A stretch of 54,527 bases of DNA from Akkermansia muciniphila (lineage in GTDB: Bacteria; Verrucomicrobiota; Verrucomicrobiia; Verrucomicrobiales; DEV007). The notes under the pieces were generated by a model, which saw only the letters and a list, made by a program, of their open reading frames with translations, was not told the DNA's origin and made no database searches. Where the stretch lies: assembly GCA_945883495.1 (NCBI GenBank), contig CAMCXS010000039.1:1-54527 (forward strand), written 5' to 3'. Below, in pieces: positions 1-8,303 of the stretch. Position 1 is the first letter of the stretch. The number at the start of each line of letters is the position of its first letter. A program made the translations under genes and the position numbers.

Positions 1-231
1 CCTCCGAGGCGGAACGGACCACCTCCGAGGCGGAACGGACCACCTCCGAGGCGGAACGGACCACCTCCGAGGCGGAACGGACCACCTCCGAGGCGGAACG
101 GACCACCTCCGAGGCGGAACCAACCACCTCCGAGGCGGAATGGACCACCTCCGGGGCGGAACGGACCACCTCCGAGGCGGAACCAACCACCTCCGAGGCG
201 GAATGGACCACCTCCTGGGCTCGAATGCCCC
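1..231. repeat. 21-bp tandem array (family R1), truncated by window edge
   Basis: Ten consecutive 21-bp units of the form CCTCCGAGGCGGAACGGACC+A run from base 1 to 210, followed by a decayed eleventh unit. Units 1-5 are identical. Units 6/7 and 9/10 carry the same substitutions (CCAACC, then TGGACC), with unit 8 a variant of the basic unit, so part of the array was copied as a multi-unit block. Each unit holds the interrupted palindrome CCGAGGCGG. There are no spacers, so this is not CRISPR. The same unit recurs at 49272-49313. The array continues past the left edge, so its full length is unknown. Confidence 0.95.
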
Positions 232-444
232 ACCCTGAGCCTGGTCAAAATTCCGTCGCGGCGTTGATCTCAGGGCAGGCGGAGTCGGGGATGCGGATGG
301 CGCCACTGGGCCGCCGGGGATTGCTCAACGGACGTTTGCAAATGACAATACTGTAACTTGCCAGACGTGTAGGTAGATCCTAGCGAGTAACCCAGCTGAA
401 ACATCCAGTCGCATTTACGTAAACCTTAGATACCTAATCGAACC
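232..444. other. Intergenic leader, no recognised element
   Basis: This unique sequence lies between the R1 array and the gene starting at 445. The last 120 bases are richer in A+T than the surroundings and probably hold the promoter of that gene, but I could not pick convincing -35/-10 boxes or a Shine-Dalgarno sequence. Confidence 0.4.
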
Positions 445-921
445 ATGGAACAGAACTTCGTTTCCTCTCAACTGAGCGACGCCGAACGCGATGAAATCCT
501 GGCGTTGCTCGAAGCCGTCTTGACGAAATTGAAGCCGGTGGCGCACGCGTTAACCCCAGAGGAGCGCGGAACCATCGTCCGGATTCGGCCTGAGGATCTG
601 GCGCTTTTAGAGCAGGCCCTGGACTTTGCTAGGCAGAATCCGGCGGCGGTGCCGGATGATGTGGATGTGGAGGAACTGGCCAAAGACATCGCCCTGGCCC
701 GGCAAGAGCAGCCCATCCTGGCGAAGGTCCAGATCCTTCACGAGGTCATGCAAGATGCATCCATGTCGGTCCTCAGCGATGCCTATGACGCCTCTCTGGA
801 CATCTACCGCATCGCCAAAGCGATCAACAAATCAGGGAAATACGACACCTTCGTGAAATCCTTCGGCGCCCGCTTTGCCAAGCGACGTCGGCCTAAGTCA
901 GGTCCCGGCGAGAAAGCGTAA
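445..921 (+). CDS. Small helical protein of unknown function (158 aa)
   Basis: I do not recognise a characterised family. The product is almost entirely predicted helix, highly charged, with a Lys/Arg-rich tail (KRRRPK near residues 145-150). It has no signal peptide and no membrane segment, so it is probably cytoplasmic. Residues 30-95 (ALTPEERG, DLALLEQALDFARQNP, VDVEELAKDI) recall small helical-bundle proteins seen as uncharacterised in other bacteria. Codon use looks like the neighbours. The ATG at 445 lacks a clear Shine-Dalgarno sequence. It stands alone on the plus strand directly downstream of a tandem array, the same relation the gene at 52372-53139 has to its own array. Confidence 0.75.
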   Translation: MEQNFVSSQLSDAERDEILALLEAVLTKLKPVAHALTPEERGTIVRIRPEDLALLEQALDFARQNPAAVPDDVDVEELAKDIALARQEQPILAKVQILHEVMQDASMSVLSDAYDASLDIYRIAKAINKSGKYDTFVKSFGARFAKRRRPKSGPGEKA

Positions 922-1303
922 ACCTTGGACGATCCGCCCCTATTTGGGGATGATGGTCGCTATCTTCGCAAGCATTCGTTTGATCTGTTTGCTGTCTGTG
1001 GGGAAAAGGGGAATACCTCAGCACAGAGGACAGCGAAAGCACAGAGGTGGTGGTTGCGTGGGCAACAGAAAAGCATATCGACGCTGATGTAATGTCTCTC
1101 CCATTCCTTCGTGGTGATCGGATCAAGAGCCGCACCACGGAGCAAGGGCCACGAAAGCTGGATGGGAAGCAGGCGGCCAACGATCCATCGATGGCTCGCT
1201 CATAACTCCCTCCCAGCCTAAAGTCCGTTCGGCAGTCATGGCGGAGCCGGTCCTCAATGGGTGTGTACGGAGTTGCCCTGGAGGTTGGCAGCCAGCGGCA
1301 GCC
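922..1303. other. Intergenic region with decayed CACAGAGG-type repeat
   Basis: No convincing gene. GCACAGAGG occurs twice (1021-1029 and 1039-1047). Farther on, CTTCGTGG near 1109 and CCACGAAG near 1150 form an inverted pair. This resembles remnants of a dispersed intergenic repeat of the CACAGAGGACACGGAG kind. A similar trace (CACCCACGGAATACACGGAAC) occurs near 53722. Short reading frames here overlap on both strands and look random. Confidence 0.4.
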
Positions 1304-1630
1304 TTAGGTCAACGGGGCCACGTCGTAAACAACGACCCGCTCGAAGAACGGCTTGCAATTCGCGACGAAGCGGGCGTGGTCCGGGCAATCTTTCTGGTAG
1401 AACTCGTGGTCCGCCATCGACTTGAAATGAAAGGATGTCGAGTAGTCGAAGGAATGATCGGTCACCGGCCGGACCTCCGTGGCGGCGGGCTTGCCGATGA
1501 AGGCGTGCGCCAGGTAAGAGGTTTGGGCGAGAAGGGTGAGTTCACTCTCGAAATGCTCGCGCTCCCATGGGGTGAGGTCTTTACGGAGCCAGAAGTAAAC
1601 GTTGTGGATGAGTGCTGCTTGATTGGGCAT
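1304..1630 (-). CDS. Dabb (stress-responsive A/B barrel) domain protein
   Basis: This 108-residue protein has the length and pattern of a single Dabb (dimeric alpha-beta barrel) domain. An initial strand ALIHNVYFWLR is followed by a helix with TPWEREHFE, a central FIGKPAATE strand, the segment DYSTSFHFKSMADHEFY, and a terminal strand around VVVYDV. Family members are small cytosolic dimers found in stress proteins and some ring-forming or lyase enzymes, so the substrate cannot be deduced. It lies 57 bases downstream of uxaC on the same strand and may be co-transcribed with it. The ATG at 1630 is well placed and the length matches the domain. Confidence 0.85.
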   Translation of the reverse strand: MPNQAALIHNVYFWLRKDLTPWEREHFESELTLLAQTSYLAHAFIGKPAATEVRPVTDHSFDYSTSFHFKSMADHEFYQKDCPDHARFVANCKPFFERVVVYDVAPLT

Positions 1631-1687
1631 GGATGAAATGGTGAGTCGGAAGGCTTCGCTGTTTGGTGCAGAACACAGATTCTCGGA

Positions 1688-3094
1688 TCACAGGCCCAAT
1701 CCCAGGAAATCCCTGGCATTGGCGAAGCAGATGTTGCGAACCATGGGGCCGACCATGGTGTCGTCGTCCGGGATCACGGCGTCGGCCATGTCCTGGCCAA
1801 TGAGATTGCAGAGCGTCCGGCGGAAATACTCGTGACGCGGGAAGCTCATGAAGGAGCGGGAATCCGTGAGCATGCCGACGAATCGGGACAAGAGACCGAC
1901 GTTGGAGAGGGCGTTGATCTGCCACTCCATCGCTTCTTTCTGATCGAGGAACCACCAGCCGCTGCCGAATTGGACTTTTCCAGGCGTGATTCCGTCCATG
2001 AAGTTCCCGGCCATGGCGGCGAAGAGGTAGTTGTCTGATGGATTCAGGTTGTAGAGAATCGTCTTGGGCAACGCCTGCATCTCCGTGAGGCGGCCGAGGT
2101 AGCGGGAGAGCGCGACGCCTTGGTTCCAGTCGCCGATGGAATCGCAGCCGATATCGGGGCCCAAGGTCCGGAAGAGGTGGGTGTTGTTGTTGCGCAGCGC
2201 GCCGAGGTGGAGCTGTTTGGTCCACCCCTTCTCCGCGTCGAGCTGGCCGAAGAGCAGCATCATCGCGGTGGCGAACTTGGCGTGTTCCTCGGGGCTGGCG
2301 TTGGTTCCGACGCGGACTTTGTCGAAGATCGCGGCGACTTCGGCGTCGCTGCAAAAGTCGGCATAGCAATGGCTCAAGCCGTGGTCGGAGAGTCGGCCGC
2401 CGAGGGCGTGAAAGTCGTCGTGTCGCTTACTGAGCGCGTTTTTGAAATCGGAATAGGAGGCGATGTCAATGTTTGCGATAGCGGCGAGGCGGTTCGTCCA
2501 GGCGTTGAACGCGTTGGCGTCGTGGACGTTGAGGGCCTTGTCGGGGCGGAAGGTGGGATAGACGCGGACGTCGAAACTCGAATCGGCGGCGATGGCGCGG
2601 TGCCAGTTGAGGTCATCGGCCGGATCGTCGGTGGTGCACAGAGCGCGGACTTTGCAGCCTTTGAGGATGCCGCGAGCTGAGAGTTCCGGCTTGGCGAGTT
2701 CCGCTTGGGTTTGCTCCCAAATGGCGGGAGCGGTGTACTCGTCCAGGAGGGTGTCGATCCCGAAGTAGCGCTTCAGTTCGAGGTGGGTCCAGTGGTAAAT
2801 CGGATTGCGCAGGGTGTGCGGGACGGTCCGGGCAAAGGCGAGAAACTTCTCGTAGGGATTCGCATTCCCGGTGCAGAAGGCTTCGGGAACGCCGTTGGAG
2901 CGCATGGCCCGCCATTTGTAATGATCGCCTTCGAGCCAGATCTCGAAAAGATTCCGGAACTGGCGATTCTCCGCGATGTCTTTGGGCGGCAGGTGATTGT
3001 GGTAATCGAGGATCGGCTCGTCTTTGGCGAAACCGTGGTAGAGTCGGCGCGCGGGCTCGGAACGGAGGAGAAAATCGTCGTGGATGAAGGGCAT
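1688..3094 (-). CDS. uxaC: Glucuronate/galacturonate isomerase UxaC
   Basis: This enzyme interconverts D-glucuronate and D-fructuronate, or D-galacturonate and D-tagaturonate, the first cytoplasmic step of hexuronate breakdown. The 468-residue product matches the family's usual length of about 470. It shows the metal-binding DYHNHLPP near residue 31, LEGDHYKWRAMR, WTHLELKRYFGI and CTTDDPADDLNWH, all typical of UxaC in the amidohydrolase superfamily. I placed the start at the ATG reading MPFIHDDFLL, because the 11 residues upstream are not conserved-looking. It sits 45 bases after the DUF2314-like gene and before the Dabb gene. No kdgK, uxaB or uxuA lies in the window, so the rest of the pathway is elsewhere. 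Confidence 0.96.
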   Translation of the reverse strand: MPFIHDDFLLRSEPARRLYHGFAKDEPILDYHNHLPPKDIAENRQFRNLFEIWLEGDHYKWRAMRSNGVPEAFCTGNANPYEKFLAFARTVPHTLRNPIYHWTHLELKRYFGIDTLLDEYTAPAIWEQTQAELAKPELSARGILKGCKVRALCTTDDPADDLNWHRAIAADSSFDVRVYPTFRPDKALNVHDANAFNAWTNRLAAIANIDIASYSDFKNALSKRHDDFHALGGRLSDHGLSHCYADFCSDAEVAAIFDKVRVGTNASPEEHAKFATAMMLLFGQLDAEKGWTKQLHLGALRNNNTHLFRTLGPDIGCDSIGDWNQGVALSRYLGRLTEMQALPKTILYNLNPSDNYLFAAMAGNFMDGITPGKVQFGSGWWFLDQKEAMEWQINALSNVGLLSRFVGMLTDSRSFMSFPRHEYFRRTLCNLIGQDMADAVIPDDDTMVGPMVRNICFANARDFLGLGL

Positions 3095-3139
3095 GACCGG
3101 GCGATTAACGGTGCGAGGCCTACGCACGTCAAGCAGCTG

Positions 3140-4432
3140 TCAGGGGGCGTCGCGGAAGGGGAAACGCGGTGCCGGATCGCTCGGTTTGGTGGAAGCGGCA
3201 CTGAAAAGGCCAATGACGGGGGCGTCGTCGTCAGTGCCCAGGCGGTAGGCCCAATCGTGAAGGTCGGCAATTCTGACAGCTACCAAGCTTCCGTAGCGGA
3301 GCGATGGGAGTTCGATTGGGTGATTGGCCAATCGGCCTTCGATGGTTTCGTGGTGGAGAGCCTCGACGTGAATCCAGATGCACTCGCTCTTCGATCCTTC
3401 GATGACCAAGACCTTGACACTGAACAGATCACCAGCGCGACGGTGATCAAAGGCTGCCCTGAACTCGGGGAAGCGGAGCTGCGCATGGCGTGAAGCTTCG
3501 AGGACGCGGGCATCCTCCTCAGCAACGCGATAGGCGCCTGGTGCCAGTTGGCGGCTGAAATTCTCCAACCCATTCGGACCAACGAGGAGGCCGAAGACTT
3601 CGTCATTCCAAACATTGATTTGGCCGGTTTCGGGCCGGAAAACCGCCAGGGTATCCTCTGGATCGGCCAGCTCGACGAGCAGCCGGATAACCGGCGCATA
3701 GAGATCGTGAAGATTGCCGGGGGCTGCGGGGGATTCCACCAAATCCACACCGATCCATGCTTCATGGGAGAGGATCGCGCGGCGTCGAGCAGGATCGATC
3801 ACCAACGACGCAATCGCCGTCGCGTCGGGCCAATAAGGCGACGAGAGGGAATGAACGTGGAAAACGCCGTGGATGCTGCGAATCCGAAATGACGATGCAT
3901 TTAGGGACTCCACCGGATCGTTATAGTTCCCGCCCCAAGCGTCGCCGGCGAGTTGCTGCAACTCCGCCGCGGACATGGATCTCGGCTTGGTGAGGAGGAG
4001 GACCAGAGAAGTGAGGGAAGGAGGACGGCCCGGAGCCGCGGGTGGCTGGACGGAGCGGGTTGCTCCCGGGCAGCTGGTTTCGGCGGAATCACGGGATCTC
4101 GTGAACGGCAAGGGAGGGGCCAAAGCGAGAATCAAAAAGGCGTTAGCCGCCGCGAAGGCGCCGGCCCAAGGAACCGGCTGTGTCAAGAAGTGAGAAAGGT
4201 GAATAAGGGCGCTCAAGGAAAGCACGATGAACAAGATCGACCTGGGCCTCCTCTGGCCGCGCTTGCGCCAAGTTGTGATCGCCGCCACGCAAGTCATTGG
4301 GCCGAGGAGGAAGTGGGAGGCTTGAGATGCGCCATGCCAAATGGCCCAGGCCAAGGTCAAAATCCCGAGACAAACCGCCGCTGCGAGGGCGAAGTGTGAG
4401 GAAATGGGGGCTCGGGGGGCGGCGGGCTTCAT
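3140..4432 (-). CDS. Membrane protein with C-terminal DUF2314-like domain
   Basis: The N-terminal 110 residues contain about four hydrophobic segments (for example FALAAAVCLGILTLAWAIW and ILFIVLSLSALIHL). A Pro/Ser-rich linker and a soluble region follow. The last 85 residues match the DUF2314 pattern: FSVKVLVIEG, ECIWIHVEAL, IEGRLANHP, YGSLVAVRIADLHDWAY. DUF2314 has no established function. The middle part (IHGVFHVHSLSSPYW through the WNDEVFGLLVG segment) resembles domains often found beside DUF2314 in uncharacterised proteins. I chose the ATG at 4432 over a TTG 24 bases upstream. It is first in a possible operon with uxaC and is divergent from the gene at 4533. Confidence 0.75.
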   Translation of the reverse strand: MKPAAPRAPISSHFALAAAVCLGILTLAWAIWHGASQASHFLLGPMTCVAAITTWRKRGQRRPRSILFIVLSLSALIHLSHFLTQPVPWAGAFAAANAFLILALAPPLPFTRSRDSAETSCPGATRSVQPPAAPGRPPSLTSLVLLLTKPRSMSAAELQQLAGDAWGGNYNDPVESLNASSFRIRSIHGVFHVHSLSSPYWPDATAIASLVIDPARRRAILSHEAWIGVDLVESPAAPGNLHDLYAPVIRLLVELADPEDTLAVFRPETGQINVWNDEVFGLLVGPNGLENFSRQLAPGAYRVAEEDARVLEASRHAQLRFPEFRAAFDHRRAGDLFSVKVLVIEGSKSECIWIHVEALHHETIEGRLANHPIELPSLRYGSLVAVRIADLHDWAYRLGTDDDAPVIGLFSAASTKPSDPAPRFPFRDAP

Positions 4433-4532
4433 GCCAAGCTCGGGGAAAACAAACAACCAAAGGTCATCCTAGGAGCGTCACGGCGAAACGCAAACGTGAT
4501 CGTATTGACGTAGGACGAAGTTCAGGAGAAAC

Positions 4533-5474
4533 ATGGAGGTCCCAATGGAAAAAAGAACCCTTGTCCATCGAATCCATGCCAGCCTGCTCCTGGGCGGACT
4601 GGCCCTGACGCTACCCACGCCTCTTCCGGCGGAGGTGCTCTCACCGGCGCAGATCGCAAAAATTCTCGCTGAGCTTCAGCGAGTCGGAGAAGTGATTGAC
4701 GGCAAACAATTGGAGGGGCGTCGCAGCGCGGTGGACGCGTTTCGACGAGGCGCCGCCAGCGAAAAAGAGGCCTATGACCTTTACCTGTTGTGTACGAAGC
4801 AGGTCGATTTCGATGAACAAGGGAAGACGTCGATGGATTTTCGCGACTGGAAGGAACGGCAAGAGCCGAAGCTAAAGACCCCGTCCCGGATGGCGGCGAT
4901 GCAACTGCAATTGCAGTATCTGGTTCTCACCCTGAGGCTGGCGCAAGGGGAAGCTCCGTTGAAAATGGTGCCCGAGGTGGAGACCTTTTTGGCGGCGCTG
5001 GTGAGCAATGCGGATTCCCTGGAAGGGGATTTTGCCGTTCTGCAACGCGAGAGCATCTTGGCTACCCCGTTTGCCAAAGCGTATGACCTTGACCAGACGG
5101 TGAAGCTGGAGAACTGGGCGCTCAACCCTGCAAACATTGGGCAGGTGTATGATAAGTTTGTTCTGCCAACGATGAGAGAATCGCACCCGGAGCTGGTCGG
5201 GACGACTTGGGACCGGCGGATTCAGTTGGAGACTCAGCTTTTGCAAACGACCCGGAAAGACGATCCAGTAGCAATGCAAAGATTCGGGGCCGAAACGTTG
5301 CCTCGATTGCAGTGGCGTCGATGGGAGGATGTCTTCAAGATGGGGCAACAAACGGAAGCGGCGCTCGCGATGCTTAAGCTGTTGCAGGATCGTGGAGATC
5401 ATCCAGATGCAGGAGAATGGCTTGACAACTTCCGGACCTTGCTGCAGCCGCCTGAAGACAAGAAGGCAAATTAG
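4533..5474 (+). CDS. Secreted protein of unknown function (313 aa)
   Basis: The N-terminus has a basic start and a hydrophobic core (IHASLLLGGLALTLPTPLPAE) typical of a Sec signal peptide with cleavage near residue 33. The mature part is helical, rich in Leu, Gln and Glu, with no recognisable catalytic motif. Two starts are plausible. ATG 4533 is preceded by AGGAG, while ATG 4545 is preceded by GGAGG that lies inside the longer reading. Either gives the same mature protein. The 3' end overlaps the start region of the YkuD-like gene, so the two are probably translationally coupled and may share a periplasmic role. Confidence 0.75.
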   Translation: MEVPMEKRTLVHRIHASLLLGGLALTLPTPLPAEVLSPAQIAKILAELQRVGEVIDGKQLEGRRSAVDAFRRGAASEKEAYDLYLLCTKQVDFDEQGKTSMDFRDWKERQEPKLKTPSRMAAMQLQLQYLVLTLRLAQGEAPLKMVPEVETFLAALVSNADSLEGDFAVLQRESILATPFAKAYDLDQTVKLENWALNPANIGQVYDKFVLPTMRESHPELVGTTWDRRIQLETQLLQTTRKDDPVAMQRFGAETLPRLQWRRWEDVFKMGQQTEAALAMLKLLQDRGDHPDAGEWLDNFRTLLQPPEDKKAN

Positions 5475-6081
5475 GACCACAATCGGGCTTTTGCTAGCGG
5501 TCGTCGGGCAGTCGGGCGCTGCTCAGGACCCAGTCCTGTTGGTGGAGCTCTCCGCCTCAAATCCTGGGTTGAGCCGGGCCATTTTGCGCTCGTCCACAGG
5601 CCGGGAATTGGTGTTCCCGGTTGGCTCTGGCAGCAAGGGCATCCGGCCAGAGGGGGCGAGATTCGTGAACGGCTGGTCTCTCCTCGGAAGGTTTCGGGTG
5701 ACCGGAATCCTTACGTCGCAACGGTTCGAAATGGAGGCGACGCTGATCGCGAAGTCCGGAAAGGAGGAGACTGAACTGCGGAAAGTCCTCTTTGCAAACA
5801 TGAGCCGAATCGACTTCGACGGCGATGGGGCAGCTAGGGAATACGGGACCGGTTTTGCCGGTTTGGAACCAGAGAATCGCGCGGTGCCCCAACCCTTCGG
5901 CTTTGGCGAGTATCGGGGAGTTTTTCGGTGGTTTAGCTACGCGGTGCACGGGACCGAGGACGAATCCCGAGTGGGACGAAGGTCCACAGGGGGGTGCATC
6001 AACCTGAGGCGGGCCGATTTGGAGAGGGTGCTGGCCGAGCTGCGGGTGGGATCGCGGGTGGAGATTCGGGAAATACCGTGA
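5407..6081 (+). CDS. YkuD-like (L,D-transpeptidase fold) periplasmic protein
   Basis: L,D-transpeptidases crosslink or remodel peptidoglycan using a Cys in a His...Ser-His-Gly-Cys signature. Here the C-terminal 45 residues read SYAVHGTEDES...RRSTGGCINLR. His181 and Cys197 are present, but the residue before Gly-Cys is Gly rather than His or Arg, so activity is uncertain. A signal peptide lies around RRQIRTTIGLLLAVVGQSGAAQ. No ATG or GTG lies just before it, so I placed the start at the in-frame ATG 5407 inside the preceding gene (68-base overlap). A TTG at 5422 is possible. Together with the upstream gene it forms a small secreted pair. Confidence 0.7.
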   Translation: MQENGLTTSGPCCSRLKTRRQIRTTIGLLLAVVGQSGAAQDPVLLVELSASNPGLSRAILRSSTGRELVFPVGSGSKGIRPEGARFVNGWSLLGRFRVTGILTSQRFEMEATLIAKSGKEETELRKVLFANMSRIDFDGDGAAREYGTGFAGLEPENRAVPQPFGFGEYRGVFRWFSYAVHGTEDESRVGRRSTGGCINLRRADLERVLAELRVGSRVEIREIP

Positions 6082-6122
6082 CTTTTTTCGCTGACTGAAT
6101 CTTTATCCTTGAAATCGTGCTG

Positions 6123-6147
6123 AGAGGGTTTACTAAGACGGCCCTCT
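6123..6147 (+). promoter_or_regulatory. Hairpin in the rpsN leader, next to the start codon
   Basis: AGAGGG (6123-6128) and CCCTCT (6142-6147) can pair around a 13-base loop, ending one base before the rpsN ATG. No other Shine-Dalgarno-like sequence is present, so the purine-rich AGAGGG would be sequestered when the hairpin forms. This arrangement could permit translational control, but the stem is short and the role is inferred. Confidence 0.4.
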
Positions 6148-6148
6148 T

Positions 6149-6418
6149 ATGGCGAAACAAGGTTGGATTGAGCGCAACAAGCGCAAGCGCAGGACGGTTG
6201 AAAAATACGCCAAGTTGCGCGCGAAACTGAAGGCGGACAAAGATTACGTCGGCCTCTCGATGTTGCCCCGTGATGCGAGCCCGACCCGAGTGGTGAATCG
6301 CTGCCAGGTCACAGGCCGCCGCCGCTCGTTTATTCGTCGTTTTAAGCTCTCGCGGATTGCTTTCCGTGAGCTTGCCTCCGCTGGGATGATTCCTGGTGTG
6401 ACGAAGAGCAGCTGGTAA
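6149..6418 (+). CDS. rpsN: 30S ribosomal protein S14 (zinc-free type)
   Basis: S14 binds 16S rRNA in the head of the small subunit. The 89-residue sequence begins [13 protein letters not shown] and contains the conserved [19 protein letters not shown] and the terminal [11 protein letters not shown]. It lacks the CxxC pairs of the zinc-binding form, so it is the long, zinc-independent C- type. It is unlinked from the large ribosomal protein operon and has its own leader, with a probable terminator just downstream. Confidence 0.97.
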   Translation: MAKQGWIERNKRKRRTVEKYAKLRAKLKADKDYVGLSMLPRDASPTRVVNRCQVTGRRRSFIRRFKLSRIAFRELASAGMIPGVTKSSW

Positions 6419-6443
6419 GTCGCCGTTGGCACGACGGTTTGTC

Positions 6444-6481
6444 GGAGGTGCAGTTGGAAGCTCCGCCTCCTTTGTCTTTTT
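6444..6481 (+). terminator. Probable rho-independent terminator after rpsN
   Basis: GGAGG(TG) at 6444 pairs with (CG)CCTCC ending at 6470, and a T-rich tract TTTGTCTTTTT follows. It lies 25 bases after the rpsN stop. The stem is only about 7 bp including a wobble pair, so confidence is moderate. Confidence 0.5.
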
Positions 6482-6526
6482 CGGTTGGAATTTGATCCTT
6501 CGCTGACTATTTTCTAGGGGTCGACG

Positions 6527-6781
6527 ATGCCGCTCTACGAGTACATTGCTGAGTCTCCCGAAGATTCCTGCCGGGTGTGCGCCCGTGGATTTGAGATTCG
6601 GCGGCCGATTTCGCGTCCGCCACTTGAGCGTTGCCCGCTTTGTTCCAAACCGGTACGCAAGCTGCTATCCCGGAACATATCCCAGCCCAAGCTCACGGCT
6701 CCACTTTCCGTGTCGGACGCCAAGGCGTCTGGCTTCACGGTGTTGGAGCGCAGAGACGAGGGGGTCTACGAGAAACTGTGA
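6527..6781 (+). CDS. FmdB-family zinc-ribbon protein
   Basis: The family is recognised by MPLYEY at the N-terminus and two CxxC knuckles, here Cys15/Cys18 and Cys36/Cys39 (SCRVC and ERCPLC), within 84 residues. FmdB-type proteins are putative regulators that often precede unrelated genes, and their target is rarely known. The C-terminal half has no conserved motif. It lies 79 bases upstream of the CorC-like gene on the same strand and may share its transcript. Confidence 0.88.
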   Translation: MPLYEYIAESPEDSCRVCARGFEIRRPISRPPLERCPLCSKPVRKLLSRNISQPKLTAPLSVSDAKASGFTVLERRDEGVYEKL

Positions 6782-6860
6782 ACCTTGCCGCCATGCCACT
6801 CCGACCGTGGAGCGTTTCTCTTGAGGAACGGGGCCGCCGCAGCGCCGCCTTGTTGATCCG

Positions 6861-8303
6861 ATGATCGCTCCGCAGCTCCTCACCTTGGTTCTTTACGCTG
6901 CCGCGCTTCCGGTCACGGATGAGTCAGGCTCCATCGGAGGGAACCTGGGCCGTTTCGCCGTGCTGCTGTTTCTGGTGCTTTTGAATGGGTTCTTTGTCGC
7001 GGCGGAGTTCTCCATCGTCAAAGCGAGAGGCAGCCGGTTGGAAGTGCTGCTGGAGAGAGGGGATGCCCGGGCGAGCGTGCTGGAACGGATTGGAACCCAG
7101 CTCGATTCGTATCTTTCCGTCACTCAGTTGGGGATTACGGTCTCAAGTATTGCCCTTGGGGTCATCGCGGAGCCGTTTTTTGCGTTCGTTCTCGATCCTC
7201 TGGTCCGGAGCGCTGGTCAGTCGGAGCCTGCGGTGCTGGACTTGGTGTCCTTCGCCGTTTCGTTTTTGGCGGTGACCTTTCTCCACGTTGTCCTTGGGGA
7301 GCTGCTCCCGAAGAATCTGGCGCTGCTACGGCCGCTGCAAACCGCCTTGTTTATCGCGCGTCCGCTGCAACTCGTTCACTCCGTGGCGCGTCCCACGGTT
7401 TGGCTCCTTACCGGGACGGCTCGGGCGTTGTTGAAGTGGATCTTCCGCGTCGATCCGGTGAGCGAAAAGGAGATTGGGCACACAGCGGAGGAGCTTGCCG
7501 TCCTCGTGAGCGCTTCAGAGAAATCGGAGGTGACCGAGGTTGAGAAGGAGATTCTCATCAACGCCCTGGAGCTGAGCGAGCTAGAGGCACGGGAAATCAT
7601 GCTGCCGCGGAACAAGGTGGTAGCACTTGACATTAACGATGGCTTTGAAGAGAACTTCGCCAAAGCGATCGAATCTCGGCACACGCGGTTCCCTCTGGTC
7701 AACGGACACCTAGACCGCACCTTGGGACTGATTCATGTGAAGGACTTGATGCAGATCAGCCGAACCAAGTCGCCGGATCTGAAATCGATTATCCGGCCGC
7801 TTGAGTTGGTTCCTGAGCGCATGGCGGCGGACCTCTTGCTTAAGAAATTTCTCAGTTCGCGGATCCACATGGCGTTGGTTGTGGACGAGTACGGTGGCTC
7901 CTTGGGGATCGTAACCCTTGACAACGTGGTAGAGGAGCTGGTCGGTGATATCAATGACGAGTTCGACGAAGGGGAGTCCGAGGCCAGCCGGTTCTCGCGC
8001 CTCAACGACAACGCCTTCGAGGTGGATGGGACCCTGCCGATGTACGAGCTGGCGGAATACAGCGACTTAGAGCTCGAGGACCCTGAGGTCTCCACCGTCG
8101 GGGGCTACGTCACCCATCTTTTGGGGCATTTGCCCAAAGTGGGAGAGCAGATTCAGGTCGAGGATTATCTCGTGACCGTGATTGATGCAGATGAACGAGT
8201 GATCGGCAAGCTTCACTTCGAACGGGTTCCCGAGTCTCGTTCGCCGGAGGAGCCTCCTCACGGGTTGATTCAAGGTACTCCCGAGGACGCACTCGCGTCC
8301 TAA
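6861..8303 (+). CDS. CorC/HlyC-family membrane protein (CNNM transporter domain + CBS pair)
   Basis: Three modules occur in order. First is a CNNM/DUF21 membrane domain (residues about 30-200; LLFLVLLNGFFVAAEFSIVK, then two further hydrophobic stretches). Next is a CBS-domain pair (about 215-345; IMLPRNKVVALDI, FPLVNGHLDRTLGLIHVKDL, ALVVDEYGGSLGIVT). Last is a CorC_HlyC ligand-like domain (about 385-460; FEVDGTLPMYEL, YVTHLLGHLPKVGE). The family is linked to Mg2+/Co2+ efflux and homeostasis, and older 'hemolysin' names are historical. The full length of 480 residues is normal. Its stop codon overlaps the stop of the convergent apbE gene by three bases, leaving no room for a separate terminator. 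Confidence 0.93.
   Translation: MIAPQLLTLVLYAAALPVTDESGSIGGNLGRFAVLLFLVLLNGFFVAAEFSIVKARGSRLEVLLERGDARASVLERIGTQLDSYLSVTQLGITVSSIALGVIAEPFFAFVLDPLVRSAGQSEPAVLDLVSFAVSFLAVTFLHVVLGELLPKNLALLRPLQTALFIARPLQLVHSVARPTVWLLTGTARALLKWIFRVDPVSEKEIGHTAEELAVLVSASEKSEVTEVEKEILINALELSELEAREIMLPRNKVVALDINDGFEENFAKAIESRHTRFPLVNGHLDRTLGLIHVKDLMQISRTKSPDLKSIIRPLELVPERMAADLLLKKFLSSRIHMALVVDEYGGSLGIVTLDNVVEELVGDINDEFDEGESEASRFSRLNDNAFEVDGTLPMYELAEYSDLELEDPEVSTVGGYVTHLLGHLPKVGEQIQVEDYLVTVIDADERVIGKLHFERVPESRSPEEPPHGLIQGTPEDALAS

Noticed and set aside
1-231. Possible CRISPR array
   Set aside because: The 21-bp units abut with no unique spacers, and no cas gene is present. The same holds for the arrays at 21340 and 53279.
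893-1180. Short minus-strand open frame after the first gene
   Set aside because: It overlaps other equally long frames on both strands, contains repeat remnants and has no family resemblance.
2120-3493. Long plus-strand open frames opposite uxaC and the DUF2314-like gene
   Set aside because: They mirror genes with strong family motifs and encode low-complexity Val/Gly/Glu sequences, as expected of antisense shadows.
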